Assembly (NCBI RefSeq): GCF_001949145.1
Contig: NW_019091374.1
Span: forward strand, 291,336-355,335
Length of the DNA stretch: 64,000 nucleotides
Direction: 5' to 3'
Source: Acanthaster planci
Taxonomy: Eukaryota > Echinodermata > Asteroidea > Valvatida > Acanthasteridae
Each line of letters starts with the position of its first letter. Positions within the stretch are counted from its first letter, which is position 1. The notes under the pieces were generated by a model. That model did not search any database. It saw only the letters and a list, made by a program, of their open reading frames with translations, and was not told the origin of the DNA. The translations under genes and the position numbers were made by a program. Below are positions 13,089 through 25,700 of the stretch, piece by piece.

Positions 13089-13296
13089 CAGTGGCTCATC
13101 CAGAATTTGTCAGGGGGGATCTGAGGCCGGAATTTACCCCCAAACTTAGCACCATAATGTTAACGTCCCCAGCTGCGCCACAGGAGGCTGAGATTTACAG
13201 TCACTTCAGAGTTAGTATATTGGTGTAACGTTTACCAGAGAAGCCAAAACAATACAATAAAAAAGGGGGGGCTTGAGCCCCCGTGGGTACGCCGTT
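13089..13296. repeat. GC-run repeat, possible hAT-like non-autonomous element
   Basis: It begins CAGTGGCTCATCCAG followed by a G-run (CAGGGGGGAT) and ends with a G-run and GAGCCCCCGTGGGTACGCCG. The start resembles the terminal repeat of the 34755-34983 element. The right end does not form a clean inverted repeat, so the boundaries are uncertain. Confidence 0.35.
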
Positions 13297-15084
13297 CTAG
13301 AAAATTTAAAATAGATAGACCTTCAATTTGGGTCTCACTTTACAAGCATCAGTTATTAAACTTGCAGTGAAAGAACGGCACACATTGATCGTTTTTATTC
13401 GATTACCCCAGCAGTGCTTAGTAATTTAGATATGCATCCGTCGTAAAAGGTTGCGGCCGAACAAAAGCACCTGTCTTTTGAATCGAGGCATTTCCAGGTG
13501 ACTGTACGCGAATAAAGCTTTCCATTGCGCTGAGCGTCACGCCGCTGGACTACAAAGCCGGAGCATTATTATCAGTTCAGTTCAGTTCATAATCTTTTAT
13601 TTTACCAACGCAGTGATGGACAGATAGAATAATTGATCATATTAAATTGTGTAGGGAGGGAGGTCTTTAGGGAGCAAGCGCTAATCGGATGGAAAGCCCA
13701 CTGTGTGAAGTAACGATTTTAAAACAACTAACCACAGAGGTGATTATTGATTTGATTCCATATTTGCAATGATTTTTTTGGGGGTTTATTTTTTAACCAG
13801 ATATTTTGCCGAAGGCTCATTGGCAGCATTATTTTCCCTGGGTTCTTGTAATGTCGACCAGAATTGCTTTCTCCTTCCGTTGAAAACGAGGAATTCCGTT
13901 GAGAGACAGTGCCAGAAGATAAGATTGCTCCCGATTAATAGTAGCGAAATACGTGGGCAGTGGTATCGGTTGTTCCTGTTCGCATTGGTGGCTGCAAAAG
14001 GACATAGTTCCTGGGAAGAAGGCAATCCCCACCCGCCCCACCTCTGGACGACAGGGGGAGGGGACATCCTCTCGAGTTTGCGAATAAAAGAGCCAAGAGG
14101 AACTGTTTTAGAAAGAGGGCTTCTAGAGTAAAATTCTCAGGAAAATTGCTAAAATGAAGCTGTATATACTTTCACGGCTGAATATGTCACAAGAAACAGC
14201 CTTCTGAAGTGTTTAATAAAAAACCTCAGCCCCTCCCCAGTTTTGAATGTACTCCGTTATTTTACAACATTGCATAATTCTATATACTCAACAGTTATTT
14301 TGCTTCAGGTTCCAGACGTTTTAAACCCTATTTAGAAATGTTTATCAGAGCTTATCAGAGAGATAAATTTATATCTATTTCTACTTGCCTCGCCTCCGAT
14401 TCAAGATAGCTGCGTCACAATTTATGGTAGCGTTTAACGTTTAATATGACATTCTTGGGACTGAACACTGACTATTATCTTCAAGTAAGTTTGGATTCTC
14501 ATTTCTGATTGGTCGAACCATGGCAAACAACGGACAGATAACTGCAAAATTTGCTTTAATTTCACAGGTGCACCCGCTGACTCGTCTATGACGGAAAGCC
14601 TCGTCATGAATTCATGGAAAGATTTGAAAGTTTTCACCGAAGGGAGAATAGCAATGAGATCTAGTGACCTTGAGGTAGCAACGCGTATAGAGGGATATCT
14701 TTTTGTGGGTTTAGGTTCTGAAATAACAAGAATACGCGCTTTTATGGAAAGTATAGGTTAAATTTTCACCATTGGGTATGTCATTTGAAATTAGTCAAAC
14801 TAAAAAACTTGTTACTCAATTAAAGGTTGTTTTGCGCCATTCAATATTCACTAGTACAATAAAAATTAATATAATAACACTTATGCCGATAACAGACTTG
14901 GACTTAATCAGTCTTACAGCGGCCTAATAATTATTTTGTATTCCAAGGGATTATTTCAAACTAATTCCGCTCAAAGGGAGTCCAATTTACCGCCTTTTGC
15001 CTTGACGTAGATTAAAAAAACAATGGCAGTGACATTTGAGCCCCGACTTCCACCAGAGAGGGTCCAATTTTCTTAGCAGCGCAG

Positions 15085-15235
15085 GCTCCTTTGGTATAGG
15101 AACCGCACTTCGCTGATTTACAAACGATTATGAAATGCATGCGTTACGGTCGCATCGATACGAACAAAATGAGCATTCCCGACCAACGTGGCTCTTTTCA
15201 ACAGATGAGGGGGGTGATTCTGCTCCGTGGATACG
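15085..15235 (+). repeat. Dispersed repeat, copy 1 (second copy near 20655)
   Basis: The phrases GGAACCGCACTTCGCTG, ACGATTATGAAATGCATG, TTCCCGACCAACGTGGCTCT and CAGATGAGGGG recur in the same order near 20670-20785 as GGAACTTCACTTTCCTGG, ACGACTATGAGATGCATG, TTCCTGACCAGCATGGCTCT and TAGATGAGGGG. Both copies are in the same orientation and clearly share one ancestor. Confidence 0.65.
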
Positions 15236-15386
15236 GCTCAGACTTGATTCTGCGGTGGAGGGTTACTCTCTTAAAGTCAGGTTTTTAGGGTAAGGTTGGC
15301 TGTGCCCGAGTTCCCCACGATCCCGCACGAAACACATTTAAAGGAAATATTTTCAATAAATATTGGATGTCGATGGGCTATCGACT

Positions 15387-15450
15387 CCCCCTCCCCCTTC
15401 TCTCCCCCTCTCTCTCCTTCTCCCTCTCTCTATTCCTCTCCCTGTCTCTC
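15387..15450 (+). repeat. Pyrimidine-rich microsatellite (CT/CCT)
   Basis: This is an almost pure C and T tract built of CTCCCC, TCTC and CCTCTC units. It is a simple-sequence repeat with no coding potential. Confidence 0.85.
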
Positions 15451-16620
15451 GCCAATAAACACTGTTTCCGCTGATTTCCCTGGACACCCGATAGCCTGTA
15501 ATCCACCGAGGCTAATGTGTAGAAATCGATAACAATGGTGCGATTCGAGGGACTCTCGATGTGATCGAACAGAATAGTCCCCCTTTGCTTGCCAATTACC
15601 CAAAGTGCAGGGGAGACTTTTGATTTCCCACGGCTTCTACAGGTGGTAAAAGGAACTCAACAAATGCACAGCAATGGAGAAAAAAACCCTGAGTGGCATC
15701 TTTAAGGAGATATTCAGAAACTAGATGAATTTCGACCCGATGAGACCTTTTCGTTTGGGGTTGCAATGGAACTTGTGCGTGAAAATGGAACTGTTTTTTC
15801 TGAAAGAAGCAATGTAAGAGGATAAAGTGAAAGTAAATGGAAGCTTTGGTCCCTATCAGGGTTAGACACTGTACGTGCTCTGTCTCAGTGACTGGAAATT
15901 AAGGAAGTGGCTTCAGGCAGGAGCAACTTAGAGGCTAGCTCCTTCTTCAGGCGAGCGTGGTAGTGAAGCAGATCTGACCTTAGGGAACTTTTGCAACGAA
16001 ATATGTTTGATTTGAAATATCTCCGACAGGTCAAAAATTTTTATCTGACGTCGGTCGGGTTTGTACACCCTTTTTGTGCTACGTATGAACCGGAAAAACC
16101 CAGGCTTCACTCTCTCACATTTGGTAAATCAGTCTTCTAGAAAGACCATAAATTGTCATTTATGACGAAACACGGAAGGGAGTCAACATTTTACCCGCAG
16201 AAAAAGTATGTCAGAACCAGCGCTTCGGGTTTTGTTTGGAGAAATCCAGTTTACCGCTAGTTTTGATTCCTAATTTTAACCAAAATGTTTAGTTCAAGTA
16301 CTCTCGATCTGAAACATTGAAGGTGTTTTACTTTGAACTTATCTAGCGGGGGGAATTTCCCCCGGAGACATATTTGTAATTTGTTTTGGTTTTAATTATA
16401 ATTGAAGAATGGAAAGCAGAAGCATATTAGAAACGGTACTACCACCTTTACGGAGGAAGGGGATTATTCTTTAAAGTTTGGAAAGTCAATTTCAGAAAGA
16501 AACATCAATGTCCCCCGGATCCTTACCCTGGATGCGCCATTTTCAGATATATAGCAATGGGAAAGGGTTGACAGAAACAGCCCCGGCATTTTTATCTTGC
16601 TCTCTGCTTTTGGATTATAG

Positions 16621-16770
16621 TGGACTCCCCACAGCCGCCTATGTGCCGTGATCTCTCGGGCAATTCCCCGGTCTACAACTGCATCAACACAACCGACATC
16701 TGTCTGCCCCACAGGTACTTCTGTGACGACTACACTGACTGCGGCATGGCAGAGGACGAACTTTATTGTG
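16621..16770 (+). CDS. Receptor exon: LDL-receptor class A module
   Basis: This is a 150-nt exon, phase 1 on both sides, between acceptor TTATAG and donor GTAAGG. It encodes six cysteines in LDLa order: MCRD, YNC, ICLP, YFCDD, TDC and LYC. The acidic Ca2+-site stretch near the C-terminal end is FCDDYTDCGMAEDELYC. Symmetric phase-1 exons are typical of shuffled extracellular modules, so this one can be added or lost without breaking frame. In type C LGRs the LDLa module sits at the N-terminus and is required for receptor activation. The first codon is split (N|TG), which proves that at least one coding exon lies upstream. Confidence 0.95.
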
Positions 16771-19700
16771 GTAAGGCCCCACGATTTCAAGCAGTCTTCA
16801 AACAAACACCGCCCGTGGCTAGGATCAGCGACCAGAATTAACATGCGCATAACTTCAGGGCGGAGAGCCGATTTTATATAGTTCGCTAAGGCATTGGAAA
16901 GAGACTACCCAGTTCCCAAGGGAAAACGTTTGTCAACTTCAAAGAGTGAGGGGAACTGAAATTGACTATGTACCCAAAACAAACTATGTTATAATTGTTT
17001 TACCATACCTCGCACGTATTCAGTTTAAATTACAACTTCAGTTATCGTTTAAATCAACATAATTATGCGTGTTTTGCCATCTTGGCATGTGTACCTAGGG
17101 AAATGCTTGCACATTTATTCCGGCGAAAATTCTAAGATAGCATCATAAAGTCACATGTAGTTCACTGTTCCTAGAAGCAATATTTTTCAATACACAACAG
17201 TCTCCAGATTCACCATGTACTTTCCTATGGAGAGGAGACTTGTCTTTTTCACGCCTCATAGAAGCCTCCCCCTATTGAAATGCTAGACTTAACTTTCCTT
17301 TGAAAGAAAAATCCTTCATAGCCAGGATTGTAGCCTCTATTCGTGTCTGGTTATTTGAAACCCTTGAAGGGACAGTATGCTTTTTCGTTCGCACGAATTC
17401 CTATTTCATTCCCACAATTATAATCCGTTTACACTTATTGCTGATTCGTTCACTCAAATAAATTGCCCGTGAACATGAATTTTGGAGCAAATTTCTCTGT
17501 GTAAATTACGTATTGTCTCTGTGTGAATTATATTTTGTGCGAACAAATGGGTGATTCCTGGGGAAGAAATGTCAATTCGTGCGAACAAAGAATGACATGA
17601 GAAAAGTCCATGTTGTCTTTTCCTGGGCTTCATTACCTCACAGCATGCTGTGAAAAAAATCCTGTCCTGGGAACAGTTTTCTACACTTGCGTAAACATGC
17701 ATTTAATATTTTGAATATGCATGGATCCTGGCGCACAGTAAAAAAATGACGACAGATACATGATGTTGCATAGACCAGTAAGAATTAGGCCCTCTACGGC
17801 TGAATATGTGTCAGGTATGTTAAGACCAAGCACCAAGGTTCCTGGTGGACAGGTGATGCACAAGTTACATTCCTCTTCTGTGGCATGCAAGGTTGACATT
17901 TCATCCGCGTATTACAGAGATGTCTATTCCTAATAGAGATATCTCTATTACTGTTAGAGATATCTCTATTCTGCGGTCAAATGTTAACTTGGTACGCCGT
18001 AATCTTCATCCAATTGGATGCTTTGATTTGCCAAAATGCAAGCGCGTGTCAAGATTATACATTCGCCTGCCAATTGGTGTTTCCTCAGAATATTTTATCG
18101 ACTTAAGTGAGGACTGCAACTTAATGTGTACAATTTGAAGAAAGTAATATCTAAGAGACTAATATGCTGAAATTGTTGCCATCCATGAAACGCTCTATAC
18201 TGAAATGCACAATATGCTTTATATTCCATAATTTGGAATTTTACTTAAAACCCGTAATTCCAATTTGTCATTAATTATTTACTTGACCTTTAAGAATAAT
18301 GATTTGCTTTTGCTTTCATTTTGGTTTGTTATTGCAGTGATGAAAACAGCAAAATGTGCTGTTCCTCCCCGGGCTTCTTTACCTCACAGCATGTTGTCCG
18401 TAAAAAAACAATCCTGTCCTAATAATGTGCGATTCTCCTCCTGAAATTTTAACGAGTACCGTATTTCATTTTGAAAGAGTGGTTGTTTTCCACGATTGTT
18501 GCTGATCACCTTTGGGCGAGAGCGCTGTTTCTTAAATTATCTTTAAGAAGTTTGAGTTCTTGAAAACATTTAAGAAGTTAAGGTCAATCGTTACCTTGCT
18601 TTTGTGCTATTATAATGCATTTGAAAATCTCACTCGATCAGGTCAACTGTCCGAACCATTTCTCGAAATGTTACTTTCCTTGAGTAAGTTATGTCTAGAA
18701 CGTAAACCATCACATTTCTCGCATAGAAGCCTTTATGCATAGATGCATCAGGTGGTGTTTACTGTTTCATTTATTTAAGCATCTTGTCACCGTACAAACT
18801 ATTTCATTGTTTTTAGTTTGAATGGCAGACATTGATTTTCATATTTTGGGAAATCTTAGCTTTATTGAAAATTTTCTCTGTTGGATGACAGAGGTGCGAT
18901 TAAAACAAGTTTCCATATAATCTGTGATATATTGTTTACTATTTCGCTTATTTTTTTCTCAGATCAGCAGTACATTCCCGGATGTAGTTTCGGCGTTCTT
19001 CAAGTCACCTGTACCAACGTCACATTAAGCACATCTTTTGAGAAGAGCGTACCGAAGAACATACGATTCGTGTGAGTGTAGCTGATAAATATCTGTGTTT
19101 TTTACTCACCAGATGAGATTGGTCGATTTTGAATAATTTACAATTCACGTGCTGAACCCATTACTAAGTGTATTTTCAATACTGATTGACTGAATCTGTG
19201 ACAATATGACCTACCAATTAATAGCCACAGTTTACCAAAGGGGACATCGAGCACTTTGAGTTCACATTCTGGATCCAATTAATCCAGGAGTTTTGGAAAA
19301 ACGACATCGTTACTGGTATAATGCTCTGTATCAGTCTTTGAAATGTTGTAATATCGGAAATTCACATGACGTCATACAGTCGGCGGTTTCCCTTATGGCG
19401 CCATATTGGCCATCAAGCGCATTCATGGTAACGCACGCAAATAAACGTACGAGCACGGTTTGTTTGCTGTTCCTGTAAAATGGTGAAGGTTTGCTGTGCT
19501 GTAAGGTGCCATAATCGTGAAGATACTTCAAAAGATCTGTATTCCTGCCGATCCGCAACGAAGAACAAAATGGATCACTGCAATTCGACGCAAAAACAGG
19601 ATTCTAAACTCGCACACACCACTGTGCGGGTAGGCCGAGTAGTATTAACGTTGGTATAACAGCTCCCTAAGGTGACGCACTTCGGATTTTCCATTGACTT

Positions 19701-22700
19701 TCGTCTCACATCTCACCTTTGAAAAATATCGTTCCCTGTGAACACAATCCAAGTTGTCAGCTGTGTCGGAAAATATGATTTCTTTCATGGGATTCGTTAT
19801 TTTTTTGTCTCCCGAACATCGATCCAAGTTGCGTGTTACTATGCAGTGCTTGCACGCCTCACGAGTTGGCTTGACGGTCAATTTGGCCGGCGAGTCGAAA
19901 GTCACATGACAACGTGACGTCGGTGAATAACCTATAGATACTTTTAAACGGTCACTGCTAATTTTACAATTGAAGAGCCGTTTGAATTTAAGAACGATTC
20001 AGCATGCTGAGTAGTGTTAGGCCAAATGGAAATGTTTTCAGTGACAATGGAAAAAAATCTTTACAGTAAGCTCTTGCTTTTCATTTGCAACCTGCTAGCT
20101 GTAATAACATTGCTGAGGTTTAGGCAAGCAACCGAGATTCGGGAGAGATAATTCCCTGCAGCCGTGCAGGTGTGCCCAGGCGTGGCGGGTTGTGCTGCAT
20201 ATTTTGCCTATTCAATGTGGAAGAGGACGTTTCCCTTAGCCGGTGCACCGAGAGGATATACATTGCAAAACCGGGGTGTTACATCGGTGTTGTCAGGGTA
20301 CCATGCCAACACTTTTCACTGGCGTTAAAATTTTTGGTGTTGGGTGCATTGTAACACTTGTAGGTGTGTAAGGTAACACCAGCGGTGTTAAATAACACCC
20401 TATGTGTGGTCATCTGATAACAGGAAAAATTGTTGTTTTTAACGCCTCAGATTTTGCAGTGTAACTTGAAAATACATTACAGCTGCGTCTATAAAGTTTC
20501 ATACCGGTGGAAACATTGATAAGCTCCCTTGATCTACGTGGGACGGTCGTACCTCCGAAGATGAATTCAACGGACGAAAACACAAAGCCGATTGCACCAA
20601 GTTGTGCATAAAGCATGGGCCCTTAAGACATGGCCTGATTTCCTATAGCAAGGGAGTGTTTTTAGTAGGAACTTCACTTTCCTGGTTCATGAACGACTAT
20701 GAGATGCATGGGTTGCGTGCGCGTCGTTAACAACAAAACGAATTTTCCTGACCAGCATGGCTCTTTTCGATAGATGAGGGGATGTTCAAGTCCTGCTCAA
20801 GGTGGATATACCTCGCTGTGCAACTTAATTATGAATCATGGTTGAATTTATCAACCATGGCTAAACTGCACTTGAAACATTATCCAGTCAAACACTTTAA
20901 GCGAGCAATTGTACAACTTGTCACTGCCTTTATTATAGGGCTGCTAAAAGGTTATAAGAGTGACAAACTAAAATTGACCCAAGTCCCCCAACCCCTTTTC
21001 TTTCCAACTGGCGCAATGACAAACGTCTGCTGAGGCTTCAAACATGTAGCTCAATAAGAGATATAAACCAGAAATGCAGTTAGATACAGCAGGCTTTGTC
21101 AGTGATAAATCTAGCTCGTTTAAAAATTAGTTGTGTGATAGGCTTAAATAGTATAAGGGAGAGACGACTCGAATCCTTCGGAAGAAAGTCCGAGACCGGA
21201 ATCGGCCAAGTGCTTGCCGCCCGAGGAAAGCTACTTCGTCGGCGAATTTCAAATAAGCATCAACACCACAAACAATGACCTCTATGTGTCACAGATTGAA
21301 AACAGAATATCCCAATGTTAGCACGTAAGGCTTCGACTATGATGCTGTCATTTCAATTTTACTTGCTTGCATTATATCGTGTAATCCAGACCGCTTTTAT
21401 CACAAGCGCTGTCTTGATTAAGCTTTACATGACATACAGCAATACATAAATTAGGGAGCTACGCCTGAGGTATCGGTCGATATTGATTCTAAGGGGTTTG
21501 TGTAAAGAAAAAGTTAAATAAGTTGTCTGGCAAGCCCTAATGTAGGGCAAAACAAAGTCCTGTAATTACAAGTGTTTTATGTATCCACTAAACAGGCGAC
21601 CGGAAAGCGATGCGGACTTTTTACACGGAAGACAGAACCCATGCACTTCACATTTTCTTTTTCTTGTTCAGTTTAATGCATGGCGAATGCATGCTTGTGT
21701 TTAGAGGATATTCACAGTGCTCTCGCGCTCGTCTTTAAAACCCAGGTTTTATGTGTAAGCACGAAATGAGATAACAAATCCCCGGAGAGGAGCTAGTCAT
21801 GGTTAGCTCCATTGGCCGGGTCAACTTACTCCCCACGAAACGAACGCCCCAATTACACACGAACGTGGCCTTTTTTTACCCGTGTGCCCCAGCTGTAAAC
21901 CCACCTTATGCAGACGGCTCACAGCAAATTGGTGTAGCATTTAGATCCTATTGGGAAGGCTTCCTCTGTATAACTGTGCAAATGTTCCCCATTTTGACAC
22001 GTTCTAGACTTCCAGTCTCTACCAGTCTAAACCACCCGATGTTGGGTATTGTTAGCCGCAAGCTTTTGGAGTTTTCCTTCAAAGATATCTAGAAATCTTT
22101 TCATGAATAATCCATTCCCAAAATGTTTGATTCTTCTATTGTTAATCCGAAGGCCTACCCACCAATCGGATTAATCAGTAAAGGGCAATTCTTGAATTCC
22201 GTTGCAAACCGCACCTAGTGTGGACGTTTCCCATTTTAATGTACTAACGGTGGAGATACTTCGTTTTCTTGAACTGTAAACATTTATTCTCAGCTAGATT
22301 TGTGTTGACAGTTTCCTTGACCTCTCGTCTTCTTCCTCTTTCTCTTCGTCCACGTGTTTTTCCGTCTGATTTTGTTGAGCCAACACTGAAAAACTTCATC
22401 AATAAAATGAAACAAAGTCTTAATTTTAAGTTTACACACTCACTCAAACTTTGTGAAAATGTTGCCCAAGCAAGACGGTAGACAACAGAAAATAAGGTTA
22501 AAAAACAAAACCAAACACATACATACACAAAGACGGGTTAATATCGATTTCAAGCGAGTTATATAATAACAAAATAATCAGTTAACTCCGGAAAGGATAT
22601 TCCTGATTTTTTTGTTTTTGCATGTTTTTGAGAGGGAGGCCTAAGGCTTAGCCGCCATTCCATAAGAAAAAGGTTTTCTTCATTAATCAATTTTGACTAA

Positions 22701-25700
22701 ATACACAGCATACAGCGTCACTCCTGAAACGCAGCGCGCCGCCATTGTTCAGCTGCGCATTTTGTGCACAAACAATGCACAATGCCCTATCCAGTCGTTA
22801 CAATGGTATAAATGCATACACCTGCCATTCAAATGCACTTACCCCTGCGCAGGCGGGCAGGTGTATGCGCTTTTGGCGGAGGAGGCGCTGAACATGTTCA
22901 TCAACCAACGGTTGGAATGCGTGGTTTTGGCTTGTGCTCAATGTGCGCATGAGCTCAGTTGAAAAATTACCCACCTCTTTCCCTTACCAGTGAGGATACA
23001 CCTCAACAACGCAGGCGCAGATCCAGGGTGGGGGGGGAAGTGTGGGGGGTTGGACCCTTCCTGCTCTGAGACAAAAAGGAAAAAAACGCGAGGGGGAATG
23101 GGGAAAGAATTTAAAACCATAACCAAAGTAAGTGAACTAATACCATTGTAAATAGTGTTTGTCATCTATAATGTTTTATCATTACTTCTGCTTGCCCACA
23201 ATAGTGAGACATTAAAAAAATTCCGGCCTGACCCCCCTCCAGAAAAATTTCTGAACCCGCCTCTTTAAAGTGACCATGAAATAGAAATATGTTACAAAAC
23301 CGCCTGAAATTGCACCTTGGGTTTTCAATTAAACTTATTTTAAGTTTTTGTTGTGCAATTTCATCCCATACTTTGGATATTTTTATGTTAATAACATTTG
23401 TATATGTATGAGCAAAACCATGATGTCATCCAAGGCACTTAATCTCAATATTGCACCAATTTGTGCACAGAAAATTTCTAGACTTTATAAACGCTGCTAT
23501 CGTAGATTTAATTTCCTTTGGCAAGTTATTATTGAGTGAGTATATGGCAATAAGCCAGCAAGCAACCTTGTCGCAGAAATGTTTTCAGATAGCAAATTTG
23601 GAGTTCACAATTTGAACATAAAAACATGCAAACTGAACCATTCTTCCTGGATTTACATCAAAGCAAAAGCGGCCTCACTTGTCCAGAAATATTTGGGCAA
23701 TTTTGAATGTTTAAAAAGTGCACTTCTCAGTTCACGTAAAGATGTAAAACAATCTTCAGACATTGAAGAAGGGCCCAGAGATACGATAAAGTGCTTCTTG
23801 GAAAATTTCCTGGATCCTTTAAAGGTATAGCGTACTGTACACACCTACACACCAATTGTGTATTGTAATTTAAACAAAGCCCTTGTAAATGTACCTTTGT
23901 GTCCTCAAATGCCTTATTCTTAAAAGAGTGTTTTGATACTTTTTTGGTTCTACGCAAACAACTAACTAGAAAACCTCCAAACCGATCAGTTCCCTCAATG
24001 GCCTCAAAGCATCTGCGCTCGATTGCCATTTGAATAATGTTAAGGGCCTGTTTGATTCGCACGGGGGCTGGATCGTAATCAGTGATCTGACGGTTCACTG
24101 ACGCCAGAACCTGCGTCATGGATGGAGCGAACCAGCGATGGGGTCACTGATCGAGATCCAGATTCGTGGGAAACAAACAGGCACTATTATGTTAATTAAA
24201 TAAAGTGCTCTTTTCAAGACACTGAACCTAAAAGGTAGGCCAAATGAAATACCTACATGGAAGAGGGGTATAAAGTTAATTGCACAGAAAGAAGAAGATT
24301 TCCTTTCATTTTCCCGTTGAGGCCCAAGCACCACACGCCCTTCACTCTCAAATTTGGAGAATACAAATGAATGCTGCCTGCCCTCCCGAAATCCCACCTT
24401 CCCCCTGTCCTTGGCACATTGGACCCTTGTTCTTTGCCAATTTAGGACGCAATCTCATCACCGTGAGGTTTGCGCGGAGTAGCCTTGTCTTCGTTGGGTT
24501 TTACCTTCTTTTGACAAAACCAGTTTACGTTCTTCTAACAACAAAAACTCCAGTGTGCCATACTTTTGCAACCCTTATACAACTCGTCTGTCAAACTAGG
24601 TCATAAGCTGGTTGCCGAATGACCAAAAATGGATTTCGGGTTTTTTTTATTTCACGAAATGTACTTTGAAGTACGCTTTGAGAAGTCGACTCTTTTTTAT
24701 GTATTACCTTTTCAAGCCGAAATTGTATACTCTTAGAAAATCTATCAGTTTGGAGTGCATTTTCTCTTTGTACTGTTTGCACTATTTTTCTGGGACAGTC
24801 CTTCATCACAAAATGTCACTTATCCTGTGCACTTGCCCCAGTTCATCGTGGCAATGCTCTTACGCGGGCATTTAAGTGGGGTTTCAATAGTTATCGCAGT
24901 TTTCTGGAATGTTTAGCCACTGGTACTTGGACCATCTTTTCTTATGATCGCAAACTTGTCCTTTCTTGTGACAGCTCTGTCAAATCGTCTTTTCCAACAG
25001 AGATTTTTGAGACGATCCTCAAATCTCTGGGGCATCGTGAAGTACACATATTAAGGTCTGTACACTGTCAGAAATTCTAATCTGTACATTTATTTTATGT
25101 CAATTCTCATTACAAATATCATGTTAATATATAAAGGTTCATTTTGTACGTGAACAGATTTCTACACATGTATGTGGATTCACAAAAACGTTGTTTCCTG
25201 AATAAAATTAAGACTACTTTGTTTGTGGAAAACAAAACAAATTATAATATAGACGAGGTTGAAGGAGGTTGCTTATAAAGTTGAGGGAGTCTACTCAAGC
25301 TCTTTATTTCGTGATGAAATTAACATGTTTGTTTTGGTGTAATGTGTTAAAACTTACTCTACTACTAGACTAATCTATATTGGAACGTAACTGGCTTATA
25401 TATGTGCATCTATTTTTCTTTCCAATTTAGTCACGGTTGGCAGGATGGTAGGTAAAAAATATTTGCAAATTTTGTTTAGCAACTCTTATTGTTCGGCACT
25501 CAAGATAACTTCAAATAAAGGTCGTCCAAAGCAGCATTACACCGTTACTCGCAAAAACGAGAAATACGAGAAAAATGCTAAAATCAGTTTTATGGAAGTG
25601 ACTTTGTGCACCAAAGTCAATACGCAAATTATGTTAATTCTTGTTACTGAGGAAAGTTGTATATTTACAAAGCTTTCCGTTTGAACTGAAAAATTGCTCA

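Larger units (their letters stand above)
13297..16620. other. Region upstream of the first visible receptor exon
   Basis: No coding exon is confirmed. A 120-codon open frame at 13769-14131 starts with a hydrophobic run but has no splice donor in the phase needed to join the LDLa exon, so it was not used as the signal-peptide exon. A dispersed repeat lies at about 15085-15235, and a pyrimidine-rich microsatellite of CTCCCC/TCTC units at about 15387-15450. Confidence 0.45.

Noticed and set aside
13769-14131. 120-codon open frame with a hydrophobic N-terminus, considered as the receptor's signal-peptide exon
   Set aside because: No donor site in phase 1 follows the hydrophobic part, there is no clear cleavage site, and the opposite strand is open over the same interval. 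The open frame is probably chance.
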